From: Vandiemenella viatica
Taxonomy: Eukaryota; Arthropoda; Insecta; Orthoptera; Morabidae
NCBI GenBank assembly: GCA_031002005.1
Contig: CM061914.1
Coordinates: forward strand, 15,672,148 to 15,736,147
Length of the DNA stretch: 64,000 nucleotides
Direction of reading: 5' to 3'
Made by a program: the position numbers and the translations under genes
The notes under the pieces: model-generated
What the model was told of the DNA's origin: nothing
Database searches by the model: none
The model's input: the letters and a program-made list of their open reading frames with translations, nothing else
Shown: positions 40,577-50,496 of the stretch, in pieces
How the letters are laid out: each line of letters starts with the position of its first letter
How positions within the stretch are numbered: the stretch's first letter is position 1

Positions 40577-43014
40577 GGCTATTTGACTGTTTTTAGAAAA
40601 CTGTCTTAAATTGTTTATTGGTTCACGTTATTCACAGGATACTTTTTATTTTTTGAATAAAGTGCTTACTTCCTGCAAAATTCATTGTTAAAGTTGGAAG
40701 TTTTTAAACGCCCGCCAAAACGCTGCTTCGCTACCTGTTGCATGTCAACGACGCCCGTGACGTCAGCTGCTCCGAAGCACGGCCATCTCGTTGGTCGTAT
40801 TCGTAAAGGATCTCTAAGTGACGTGTTGTTTGTTGGCTAAATATGTGTGCAAATTTTTTAAAATATGGATTATAAATACTGTGCAGTGCCGCAGTGCACA
40901 AACACTACAATTAAAAGCCCCCAAAAACTGTTTGTCAGTATTCCAAAAGTAGTTAAACTACGAAAAAAGTGGCTGCAGCTCGCACGCAGGAATCCAGATG
41001 ATATTTCGATTAAAACAAACATCTTCTTCTGTGAGGATCATTTTAATGTAAGTAAACGGTCCACATTCTATCATATTTTACATTCTGACGGTGCTGTTAA
41101 AACTCTAGGTTCCTGTGCGCATTCAATGTTGTTTTACTCGTAGTGTTATCCAATTTTCAAATTCATTTCGAATGCGGGCAGTATTATTTATTCATGCCTA
41201 CATGCCGACTTAATAAGGAGTGATACAGTGTTTTCTAAGATTGTTTTTCATATCAAATAAACCGAGAAGTGACAGATAAAACTGCATTATGTAAGTGAAA
41301 AATATTTTGATACATAGCCTATGATCACCGGTCTAAAGATTTTAATACGAAACGTCATTTTTGTAATATGTTTTAATCTACGGTAGAGGTTAGCATTTAC
41401 TGTTACTACAGTATTTTGTTCAAAAGCATTGTTTCAGACTAAAATATATCTGGCATTATTGTATTTCCCAAAATTCTTTATTTTTTTCATTTATTATGAA
41501 TAATTAGGTATTTGACTATTTTTTGAAAATGGTTTTAAATAGTTTATTGATACACGTTATTTATTAGCTTAAATAGGAAAAAAAGTCGCTTCAACTTGCT
41601 CATAGAAACCCAGACGACATTGCTACAAAGTCGCATATCATTTACTGTATAATTTGCACCATAATTTCTTTGAGATAATGTAGTACGCTGTTTAAGGCGA
41701 GTATCAGTAAAGTTAGGGTTCTTAGGTTCGATCCTCGCTTTGGAATATGTTTTGTTATTTATGAGCGTCTTCTTTAGATACTAGTTGCTGTTGGTAGCGC
41801 CGCATATTCTTTTTCTAAAATCCACCAATACATTAATTTTTTCCGAATGTTTCACAAATTTTTGGATAGCAAGAGTATTATAAACGTCTGAGACATAACC
41901 AAAAAAACTTAAAAACTGAAACTGGACGTTTCTTGCACACCGATACAAAGTTAAAAAAAAAACTGAAAATTACTTGCGCATTAAAAGTAAATACCGCTTA
42001 TATAGATGCATTTATGTCAGAAAGGCAACATACAGTTGTATCGTCACGTAAAAATTCCAACAAAAAGTATTCAAAGCGTTCCGGAATTGTTGCGAGATTA
42101 GCCTGCAATGTTATTGTTAAAATAAATCCTATTATTCACCGCCGAGTACTTGGGTTATGTTGCAATGATGATATATCTCTGGTATGTTTCAAAATTAAAA
42201 GCAGAGGGTTATCTTTTTATAAATGTTTTCTTGTATGACAGCAATTTATGTTTCAAACTGTTGCATGACGTTTTATACTTCTTCTAATAAAAACGTTATT
42301 CTGTAAAGCAACAAGCGGCAAACAGAAAAAAAAAATGTACACACGAAAAAAATATTATCCTAATCAAGGTTCGAATTAAGGATCTTCAAATTCCTGTAGC
42401 ATTCTTTAACCCTGCAGCTACCTGGACACCATGGCAACGTTACTTTTGTTTTCGTTAATAGTGAACACTTAACATCACAGTTTCTATGTGCGATGAAGTG
42501 AACGCAATCCGTAAATAATTTGAGTCATTCTTATGAAGGATTTCTGTTATCTCTAACTTCCAGTTTAAATATAAATGATTCTCGAATTGAAGTTATTACA
42601 TTCTCAAGCTCCGTTGAATAAAAGTCAGTGGTTATTTCTGTAGCTAGTCCCACAAATAATCTACGGTATTTTTCCGCTGTAGGCTTCTACAAATTGTTCT
42701 TCATTTTATATTCAACGCAAAATTTCATTATTAACAAGAGATAACCAGCAACAAATAATTGAAAACTTGGATAGCGGGAAACACTCCATACGCAGCCGCA
42801 GTGCCTAGCGGCAGGTGACGTCACTAAAGCATTCTCCAATCCCAGAGCGTTTTCGGTCACGTAACAAGAGGCAAGAAAAATTTGATTTTTATTTCGCTTT
42901 TTTAATTAAAACAATCCATCTTTCTTTTCAAATTTAACAAAAATAGCTTCCTTAAGCATTAATCTACGCGAATGACTACAATTTGTAATATATTTTGAAT
43001 ACTGTCAAATAGCC
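40577..43014 (+). mobile_element. THAP-domain DNA transposon inserted in the minor capsid gene
   Basis: The left end is GGCTATTTGACTGTTTTT; the reverse complement of the right end is GGCTATTTGACAGTATTC. Both subterminal regions carry the palindrome TGACGTCA (about 40760 and 42818). A second, decayed start (TATTTGACTATTTTTTGAAA at about 41511, followed by THAP-like sequence to 41660) suggests two related elements in tandem. No target duplication is evident. The capsid gene reads on at both borders. Confidence 0.75.
40865..41143 (+). CDS. THAP zinc-finger protein fragment
   Basis: The 92-residue frame opens MDYKYCAVPQCTN. CAVPQC, LRKKWLQLARR and FFCEDHF form the C-x4-C-x44-C-x2-H THAP zinc finger, a DNA-binding domain shared by P-element-type transposases and their domesticated relatives. 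A conserved catalytic region does not follow: the frame stops at 41143 after an unrelated tail, and downstream sequence to 42900 shows no transposase motif. It is therefore the DNA-binding end of a truncated element, or an exon whose downstream exons are lost. Start chosen at the first ATG, eight residues before the second Cys. Confidence 0.75.
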   Translation: MDYKYCAVPQCTNTTIKSPQKLFVSIPKVVKLRKKWLQLARRNPDDISIKTNIFFCEDHFNVSKRSTFYHILHSDGAVKTLGSCAHSMLFYS

Positions 43015-43529
43015 TATTCACTCAAGTGTGAGATAGAAACACCTGTGGAAATTGACTTCGCTAAACCAAACTCAATTGGATCTCTGGTCGGATTTTCGAA
43101 ACGTGTGTTAAAGCCTGGATTTCATACATCAGACTGCACTGTGCAGATGGTCAAAATTAACGCTATAAGAATAGAATGCAGCGTATGTACAGGAAATTAC
43201 GTCAATGATAAGCTGGAGCATACACTACACGAGTCTCTTCTAACAGTACCGGCAGGGTACAAGATTATGGAAGTACCCGCTAATGTCATCTATCTACCCA
43301 TCACAGTGAAAACCCTCAACAACAACGTTAGAGTTGTCGATCAAGACGGTAATGTAGTGGATTTTAGAGGAGAAACCATTACTCTCAGACTACATATAAA
43401 AAAGAATGGGCGCTCATTATAACAAGAAGCGTCACCCACGCGAAGCTGTCAGTCGTGAACCAACAGTGAAATGATTAACGCCGGAGAACGTGCTCTTCCT
43501 ACAGTAGTTAGGCTATACAGTTAAAAAAC

Positions 43530-44735
43530 ATGAATAAGGTGCTAGACATAACTTCCAGTGTGGAATTTGACGAGTCGGTGACCCACAAATAATATTTGAG
43601 CCATCAACCGCATACGCCAGCCACATTTAATAACAATGATGAAATTCGGATACCTGTTCAGAACCAAGATACATACACACTGCTGTGCGAAAGTTATTTG
43701 CATATTGAAGGAAGATTCATCAAATCAGATGGGACAGGAGCTACAAATTCAACTGTTACATTCAATGGATTCGCGTTTCTGTTTGAGGAAATCCGGTACG
43801 AACTTAATGGAGCCGAAATTGACCGGAATAGAAATGTTGGTATCACAAATACATTGAAAACGCTTATTTCTGCTGATCCCCAAGAAGCTGGTGTGTTGAA
43901 CAATGCAGAATGGGGGCAACGCGACCTTGGAAATGGTTACTTTGATGTAAGTATATCGTTGAGTATGCTCTTGGGATTTTGCGAAGACTTTAAAAGGATA
44001 CTTGCAAATGTAAAACAAGAACTAATACTGATTCGATCTAGGGACGACGCAAATTCATACCTACAAGCCAATCCACATCCCCAGAAAAGTAAATTTACCA
44101 TTAGTAAACTAGCATGGGTGATGCCTCATTTGCAGGTAGGCGAAAGAGAAAAACTAGCACTGCTTAAGATTGTTGACAGTGGGAAGCCACTTCTCATTAA
44201 TTTTAGAAGCTGGGATCTTTTGGAGTACCCATTGCTTCCTATAACTAAGACTCAAATTTGGTCTTTGAAAACATCAACACAACTGGAGAAACCTAGATTC
44301 GTAGTACTGGGAATTCAAACAAATAGGAAACGCAATGAGGAATTAAGTGCAGCGCTGTTTGACCACTGCAATCTCGCCAATGTCAAAGTGTTTCTAAATG
44401 ATATGGCGTATCCGTACGAGAACATGAATCTAGACTTAAAGAAAATCCGAACCACGGTGTTGTACAACTTGTATGCAAGATGCCAACAGTCTTACTATGA
44501 ACGAAGTCATTCTTCGCCGCTGCTTAACCGTGATGATTTTATCGCAACTGTACCCATCGCTGTAATTGACTGTTCACACCAAAACGAGTCAGTTAAAACG
44601 GGGCCTGTAGATGTTCGTAAAGAATTTGTTACAAGCGAGAATTTTCCAGCCTACACCGCAGTATACTGTCTGATCCTGCACGATCGTGTTGTAGAATACG
44701 TACCTCTAACAAGTGTTGTGCGTAAGCTGACATAA
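43530..44735 (+). pseudogene. Major capsid protein (double jelly-roll)
   Basis: The start ATG at 43530 opens MNKVLDITSSVEFDESVTHK and is followed at once by an in-frame TAA (43590-43592). From there one frame runs without a break to 44735, about 380 residues. It includes TFNNNDEIRIPVQNQDTYTL, GFAFLFEEIRYELNGAEIDR, LAWVMPHLQVGER and PRFVVLGIQTNRKRN. Length and these blocks match Polinton/adintovirus double-jelly-roll capsid proteins, which build the icosahedral shell. The single early stop is the only lesion seen. It follows the minor capsid gene by about 100 bases, as usual. Confidence 0.88.
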
Positions 44736-44769
44736 AATCAATTAGCACCAAGTATAGCCACTCATTACC

Positions 44770-45222
44770 ATGCCGACCATCTTCCTGGACGCACAGGGCT
44801 TCACGAAGAAGGATGGAGGATTTATTTTCAAAGATGTTGCTTTATGCATAGTACACTCAGACAAAATTATCTCTACATATTGTATTTCTGTAGTATGACC
44901 ATCGCGTGGAGGTAATGAACGATCAGTTAGATGGCTAACACATAATTATCATGGAATACCTTGGAATTCAGATGGCGTTTCCTTCAAGATGTGCTCTATA
45001 CTACATGCAATAACCAAAGAGGATGACTCAACCATTTCCGTTAAAGGACGGGAGAAGGCTAGATGGTTACAGATAATCATCAGGAGGAAAGTATGCCACA
45101 ACATAGAAGATTTAGGATGTCCACCACTGCGAGAACTCAAGAAAAATAATTTGAGAAAACTTTGTATTAATACGCTTGTAATTGAAAATGTATTTTTAAT
45201 CGCCAATTGGTGGGGGAAATAA
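44770..45222 (+). pseudogene. Conserved Polinton-linked protein of unknown function
   Basis: Opens MPTIFLDAQGFTKKDGGFIF at 44770. One in-frame TGA (44896-44898) is followed in the same frame by RWLTHNYHGIPWNSDGVSF, ISVKGREKARWLQ, EDLGCPPL and a stop at 45222, about 150 codons. I have seen the VKG.EK..WL / DLE..GCPSL pattern in insect repeat-derived proteins but cannot name a domain. An RNase H-like fold has occurred to me and is only a guess. It lies 35 bases after the capsid gene in the same orientation, so a shared transcript is possible. Confidence 0.55.
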
Positions 45223-45305
45223 AAAAAAGATTTAAAAACATATACACTATCTTATTATTTAATTAGGATAGTTGAAATGACAAAAGAAAAATCTGATAAA
45301 ATAAT

Positions 45306-45981
45306 TTTATTTACTCACATTCAAATTCTCTGGTTACAATTTTGTTAACATCATCAAGTACAATTAAATTTTTGTATGCAATGATTTAATTTTTTAGTTG
45401 CACATAGTCAATTGTAGAACTGTAAGACACATGACTAGGATGATGTGTACATCGATTAACTTTGTCACCGAAGCCGTACATTTGTAGTAGTCACTCATCA
45501 CTTTATCCGCCAACTCACTCACAAATACCTTGTAGTATACTGATGCGTTGCAACTCCTTTTTTTCCTGGTGGACAAGGATGCGGTCACTGCAGGCTGCAC
45601 GTCGACGAGGTTCTGCCATGTAGACTCGGCGAGGAAAATGCCGCCGGTAGGATCAGTGCTGTGGTGAAAACATAACATTTTCACTCCCGACACCGTCAGG
45701 CAGGATACAGCATGCTCACCGAGCGGGATGATGGTCTGGTCGTTGCCGGTGAACATTTTGGAGACTGCGTCCGACTCCATGACGAGGACGTCCCATTCTT
45801 CGAATGAAAGGGTGATTTTGTTGTAGCCCACCCTCTCAAGTACCACAACAGGCTCGAAATCACGTTGCGGTGACAAGCCGAAAGTCAGCTTCTTGGAATC
45901 TCCGGCGTTCAGCTGGTACACAGACGCGAAGAACATTACTGGACGACACATCATAGCGGACTGAGGGAGGGCTGGCGACAC
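45306..45981 (-). pseudogene. Polinton accessory protein, paralogue 1
   Basis: Minus-strand frame 45981-45394 opens MSPALPQSAMMCRPVMFFAS. It contains SKKLTFGLSPQRDFEPVVVL, then a GYNKITLSFEEWDVL block, and ends with a tail disrupted by a frameshift near 45420 that would continue to about 45306 (IAYKNLIVLDDVNKIV). It is clearly paralogous to its upstream neighbour at 45981-46559: same length, same blocks, same order. The KVTL...EWDVL pattern faintly recalls PC4-type single-strand DNA-binding domains, a weak inference. The family is not named. Confidence 0.6.
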
Positions 45982-46559
45982 TAATTATTACCACATACCT
46001 CATCATCACCTCGGCTAACAACTCTGCTAAATACATCAGTTCCTTTTAAATCTTGTTCAACTTTGCGCTTAACATCGTCATACATTAACAGTTTTTTATA
46101 TGCCTTTATTTCTAACTTTAAACATTCATACACTAGTGTTGAGCAGGGGCTGTATGACACTTCATTGACGTGTACACTATCAAAATGCAAATCTATAAGA
46201 CCATTCACAGAACGACTGGGGGAGTCACGAATCACTTTCACTTATAATGTATTCACAAACTCGTTGTAGTACTTGGTAACTTGATAACTCCAGGGCTTCA
46301 TAGTGTTGATGGTGTGGTTGCCGAGTGAGACACTCGTTTGCAGATGCTCAGTGTTGTTGAAAAAGCCACCAATTTTATAGACTAGCTGTCTCAGTACATC
46401 GCACTCTTTATGTGTGAGAGTGACTTTATTCAACCCAAATTTTTCGAGTATAACTACTGGATTAAATTCCAGTTTAGGTGACAAACCGACAGTAAGCCGC
46501 TTGGTGTCACTGCTGTTTAACTTGTAGCATGTTGAAAACAGGAGAACCTCACTAGCCAT
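45981..46559 (-). pseudogene. Polinton accessory protein, paralogue 2
   Basis: Opens MASEVLLFSTCYKLNSSDTK at 46559, then LTVGLSPKLEFNPVVILEKF and GLNKVTLTHKECDVL. An in-frame TAA at 46242-46244 interrupts it, after which the same frame continues through VNGLIDLHFDSVHVNEVSYS and KAYKKLLMYDDVKRKVEQDL to 45981. Its end touches the start of paralogue 1. The pair are the outermost genes before the right terminal repeat, a position where Polintons often carry variable accessory genes. Confidence 0.6.
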
Positions 46560-46744
46560 AGTGAACTGCACACGACGACAGTCGACCGGGAACTGACGGT
46601 GATCTGGCCGATGTGATGGCCTTTATACCACGGCCGCGACGTCAATACTCTCTTCGTTAGCTAGCTTGACATCTGTATCAAACAGTATACAACTTAGAGG
46701 AAGTGGATTCAGGACATCATGGAGACCATGATACTCGATTTCCC

Positions 46745-46990
46745 TTTTTTTTGTTAACTGCTTAACATCTCCTATAACAGCTAGGTCTTTAGAGACGGGA
46801 AAGGATGGGGGGCAAGGAATGGGAAGGAATTCGGCCATGGCCGTTTGAAGGAAGCATCCCGGCATTCACCTGGAGTGATTTGGGTAAACCATGGAAAATC
46901 CAAATCTAGATGCCCGGACGGGGATTCGAACCGCCGTCCTCCCGAATGCGAGGCCAGAACGCTAGCCGTTACACCACCATGCTAGGTTCG
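46745..46990 (-). repeat. tRNA-derived SINE
   Basis: On the minus strand the head reads GGTGTAACGGCTAGCG (A-box-like, ~46979) and GGTTCGAATCC (perfect B box, ~46932). A body with CCAAATCACTCCAGGTGAAT and CGGCCATGGCCGAATTCC follows. The same family is at 50255-50495. The A box to B box spacing is tRNA-like, but the acceptor arms do not pair, so this is not a functional tRNA gene. Confidence 0.85.
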
Positions 46991-47340
46991 ATTTCCCGAT
47001 GAATTAGTACTCCCCAATGGATCCATTTAAACTCCCGAAAATAAGACTTTAATTATATTTAAGTTGCTTGGTAAAGGTGGAATTGGTATACGCAACACAC
47101 GTCTCATTGTAGAAAGGTCACTATGAACTAAACTGATAGACGAATCCATAGTTTTGTTGTCAGGCTAGCAAACTATTTAAGAGTACTGACACCGTGATAC
47201 ATGGCAGCCTAAGGCTACTGCACATCATGTAGAAACTTGTCTGAGGCCCGCATTCCAGAACAGAAATAGCCCTAGCCTCAGGGGGTGGGTTTTCCACAGC
47301 TAGCTTTCTCACTCGTGGGGGAGACCTTGGCCGCCATTTT
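46991..47340. other. Polinton B right subterminal spacer
   Basis: No gene; short stretches resemble left-end sequence 30360-30520 in reverse complement (TGGAATGCGG), continuing the terminal repeat weakly inward. Confidence 0.5.
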
Positions 47341-47544
47341 GCGCAACCCCGACCGGTGCTGCCCCCTAGCGGTGGAGGAACGAACTAAACAGCAAACAGG
47401 TTGAGGTTATTGACAGTGACGTCATACGACCTTGGCCACCCGCCATGCAAAGAACTGAAAACTGTGACGTCACGAGGACGAGTAGAATATCTTTACGGTT
47501 GTCCAAAGAACTTATTGCGCTTAGAAACAGGTCTTCCAAGTACT
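47341..47544 (-). repeat. Right terminal inverted repeat of Polinton B
   Basis: Inverted match to 30156-30358. Ends ...GGTCTTCCAAGTACT, followed by the TAAGAA target duplication at 47545-47550. Confidence 0.92.
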
Positions 47545-47779
47545 TAAGAATATTTCTTCACAAACACTGCAGAGAGTTAGCCAAAACATCCTTAGAAGAT
47601 GTCAAGCGTGTATTGAAGCCGTTGGCCAACATTTCCAGCACGTGCTACAAGGTAACAAATCAGCGCAAGCTTGAGGCGTTTCTGAGCATGGGCGATGCGA
47701 TTTACCGGCAAGCGAAGGGCCGCTGTGCCTGGTGATAATTGCCGTGCGCGCGGACGCGTCATAAATGAATCGCCCTGTA
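47545..47779 (+). pseudogene. Right part of the mariner target: transposase C-terminus and end
   Basis: Continues the mariner gene interrupted by Polinton B. In the frame LQRVSQNILRRCQACIEAVG the C-terminus is typical of DUF4817-type mariner transposases and stops near 47670. The following sequence ends TGAATCGCCCTGTA at 47779, the inverted form of the TACAGGG-type mariner terminus. It is homologous to 18955-19190 in reverse complement. Confidence 0.88.
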
Positions 47780-47994
47780 CTAGCCAGAGAAAACTTGTTC
47801 AGAAAGAAATAAAGATCTCTCCGCGAAAGATGGTCTCACTAGACTGGCATTTGTCCCTACGGAGTCGCGTCCTGTGTGGCGCGTCGCCGCGACGAGAGAA
47901 CGAGCAGTTGCTGCTGTCGCTCGTCGCGCTCTCTGTGCCCGGGCCTCACGGCAGATGCGACAGAACAGTTGTTTTTCTTCGCGATTAATAGACT
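47780..47994. other. GC-rich unassigned segment
   Basis: Markedly GC-rich compared with its neighbours; no motif recognised. It separates the mariner end from the Penelope-like element. Confidence 0.4.
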
Positions 47995-49000
47995 TTCGGG
48001 TTATGCAGCGTTGTTTATTTCATTACCTGAGCTTTCGGCTGGTATCCTCCAGCCTTCGTCAGATACTGCTTATGTTGACATAGCAACGAGCGCCAAGCAT
48101 CGCAGAGTAAAAGGCCGCTATCTTCGTTGATGTTGTAGGTATTCTTTAAAATTTCTGCTGCCTCTTTTACCCGTCGGCGCCACCACTGGTCTTCACTCCA
48201 CAGTAGCTTCGTTTCTTGAAATTTTATTTCATGCCCGGTATTAACAGCATGGCGGACTACGGCAGATTTGTCGCTGTTGTTATATTTGTAGTGGCGGATA
48301 TGATCTTTAAGTCTCTCCACCACAGTGCGACCTGTCTCGCTAATATAAACACTGCCACAGCTGCAGGGGATTTCGTATACTGGTGTGGGTGTAAACTATC
48401 TTTTACCTTGGTTAGTAACTGACCAAGTTTGCAGTTAGCCTTATATACTATTCGCACCTCCGCCCGTTTTAACAGTTTCCCAATATGGTCTGTGATACCT
48501 TGTATGGATTGGAGACAGGCGAATTTTGCTGGCTCATTAATATCATGGGATAAGCTGACGTCTTCCATGGGTTTTTTCGGTCTTAACACCCTTCTGATGT
48601 CGGATTCACTATAGGCGTTGGCTCGGAATATTTTTGTAAGTGTCTCCATTTCTTCCTTCAGACTTTCCGAGTCACATACTGTCCTCACTCTTAAAATCAG
48701 TGATGTTAATACGCCCCTCTTCGTAGTCAGATGATGGTGCGACATGGCGTGCAGATAGCTATTAGTGTGGGTCGCCTTGTGATACACAGTATGTCCCAAA
48801 CGTCCATCGCCTCACTTGTGAACCAGGACATCGAGAAATGGCAGTTGTCCATTTTCTTCCACATCCATAGTGAACTGAATTCTTGGGTGGGCACTATTCA
48901 GGTGGTGTAAGAAGTCTCCTTACTGTGAGGCCAGATGACAAAGGTGTCATCCACATAACGGATCCACTTTGTAGGTTTTTGGCGTGCTACAAAGACATTT
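47995..49000 (-). pseudogene. Penelope-like element: reverse transcriptase end plus GIY-YIG endonuclease
   Basis: Minus strand, 5'-truncated. Near 48960 RYVDDTFVIWPH is the catalytic reverse transcriptase motif. After frame breaks follow LGHTVYHKATHTNSYLHAMS, HHLTTKRGVLTSLILRVRTV and IQGITDHIGKLLKRAEV. Then VYEIPCSCGSVYISETGR is the GIY-YIG core, with Ser in place of the Gly of the YIG element. VERLKDHIRHYKYNNSDKSA and HAVNTGHEIKFQETKLLW follow. This domain order is diagnostic of Penelope-like elements. At least three frame breaks make it dead. Confidence 0.88.
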
Positions 49001-50254
49001 TTTTAGCTTTTTACCTCAAGAGATCATGGGTAAGCAGTGTTTCACATTTTTATAAATAGAAGCAAAAGGTAGATAACTTTGTAAATTTTCGCGGCGGCAA
49101 CATTGTAGAAAAACTTCTCTGGATTAGCGACGTTAGAAGTGGAGGTTGAAGATACGTCAGGCTACGTGGGGGCCAAAATGTAACTAGGTAGTTTGTGGAC
49201 GCTCCTTAAGTTGTTACTGAAATGTTATTTTACAGTATACCCGTACTTTAAACGATTGAACTGCGCATGCGCGAACATTGTTTTCAGTTTTCACGAGCAT
49301 TTCAGGAATATTGGTGCTAAAACCGTTTCGGAAATAGTTTACTTTCTTTGCACATGTTTATTATTATTATTTTGCATGTGGATCGGGCCCCTTTGTGGTG
49401 CGGACCCCTAGCCTACCGCCTATCTAGCCTATGCCTAAAAGCGGCCCTGAAGGGCGATGACAGGTCCCGTCGCCAGCACCTTAACATATGGCAGAAAATT
49501 GTCTTCTTCCAACTCCATGGACCACATTCAAATGCGCCAGTAATTGGTCCAGCCTGATTTTATCATGTATACTCAACATAACTATGGAAACATTTTGGTT
49601 GGAGCGGCGGGTTGTTTAATGCTTCTTGCTGAAAGAATTCCATTAAAAAAATTGTCAGCTACCACTGATAATGGTGACCACCCACCCCATCCATTTGCTT
49701 ACAATACTATCCTTCTAACCCTAAGCAGACGATTGTCACAGCACTGGAAAAGATCCAGCAATACTTGATCAAAATGCCTTCTTATATGTTCTAAGGTGTC
49801 CATCAAGGAATTCCTCGTAAAAAAAGAGACAATATCGAAGCTCACATTAAATCACTCAGCTCTAGCTTCACGCTGTCCGAGGTCTGCACATGGTTAACAT
49901 GGACACTGGTTACCAGTGAGATTGAAGCTTCAGTTGATTGAAAATGAAGGCACACACTTTGACATTCAAAACGTTCCTGGACTGAAACATTTTGGCTCTT
50001 TGGAAAGCCGAGAATATTTAACTAACATACAATGTTGCGAAACTCTTTGATCTTACATTTAATTATACTATGTGAACAGAGATTTTCTAGGCGAATAAAT
50101 GTAACACAAATCAGGGAATAATTGTACCGAGTACCAAACACAACTAAGATTCAGCGTTCTCGAAGTTTCGAAGAGTGCAGCCAATCAGGAGAGCGCAGTT
50201 GTCATGTATTGGACCACTCAATGGTTGAATGCAGCGACAGTAGTTTCTTTTTTA
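49001..50254. other. Unassigned repeat-like sequence
   Basis: Open frames here are short and none shows a domain I can name. Composition shifts at about 49400-49480 (GC-richer) suggest several pasted fragments. Confidence 0.4.
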
Positions 50255-50495
50255 ACTTATGGCTTTACGCCTCATCGACGTCGAGTTCATTAGAGGCGGG
50301 ATCGGACTGGGGACAAGGAACGGGAAGGAATTCAGCCATGGCCTTTTGAAGAAAGCATCCCGGCATTCGCATGGAATGATTTGGGGAAACCGTGGAAAAC
50401 CCAAATCTGGATGACCGGATGAGGACTCAAACCGCTGTCCTCCTGAAGGCGAGGCCAGAGCGCTAACTGCTCAGCCACCATACTCGGTGTAACAG
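50255..50495 (-). repeat. tRNA-derived SINE, second copy
   Basis: Same family and orientation as 46745-46990. Head GGTGGCTGAGCAGTTAGCG (A box, ~50478); degenerate B box GGTTTGAGTCC (~50432). Body with CCAAATCATTCCATGCGAAT and GGCCATGGCTGAATTCC. LINE B copy 2 begins immediately after the head. Confidence 0.85.
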
Positions 50496-50496
50496 T

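Larger units (their letters stand above)
40261..43422 (+). pseudogene. Minor capsid (penton-like) protein, split by a THAP transposon
   Basis: The 5' part (40261-40576) opens MTSVLNELRLEKHMSVTLCL and includes NSSVLGYTYFPPIDL, FQTYNSIPNIDES and KVIVIPKGSHDIDDLANYLV, ending at VIRANN. The 3' part resumes at about 43021 with LKCEIETPVEIDFAKPNSIG, then TSDCTVQMVKINAIRIECSV and LRLHIKKNGRSL, stopping at 43420-43422. Both pieces match one conserved Polinton gene that precedes the major capsid gene and is taken as the single-jelly-roll minor capsid protein. Apart from the 2.4-kb insertion, both halves lack internal stops. Confidence 0.85.
30156..47544 (+). mobile_element. Polinton/Maverick B, essentially full length (17,389 bp)
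   Basis: The start reads AGTAGTGGGAAGACCTG and the reverse complement of the end reads AGTACTTGGAAGACCTG. The ~203-bp inverted repeats are flanked by a 6-bp direct duplication TAAGAA. Six-bp duplications and AG...CT termini are hallmarks of Polintons. The flanks are two halves of one mariner transposase gene. Plus-strand genes: DNA polymerase B, PLA2 protein, protease, minor capsid, major capsid, unknown. Minus-strand genes: integrase, DUF8207-like, fibre-like, ATPase and two paralogues. All are damaged. Later insertions inside it: RTE fragment (36376-36745), THAP element (40577-43014) and SINE (46745-46990). Confidence 0.96.

Noticed and set aside
41700..41750. Possible tRNA or SINE B box (GGTTCGATCCTC)
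   Set aside because: No A box or cloverleaf can be formed around it and no SINE body follows.
41933..42238. 101-codon plus-strand frame inside the THAP element
   Set aside because: No domain, biased AT-rich composition, no homologue seen in the window; likely chance.
46911..46986. tRNA gene on the minus strand
   Set aside because: A and B boxes are present, but acceptor and anticodon arms do not pair and a SINE body follows; it is a tRNA-derived SINE.
49540..49780. Possible transposase fragment (open frame with LVGAAGCLMLLAERIPLKKL)
   Set aside because: No catalytic or DNA-binding motif could be placed and no terminal repeats were found.
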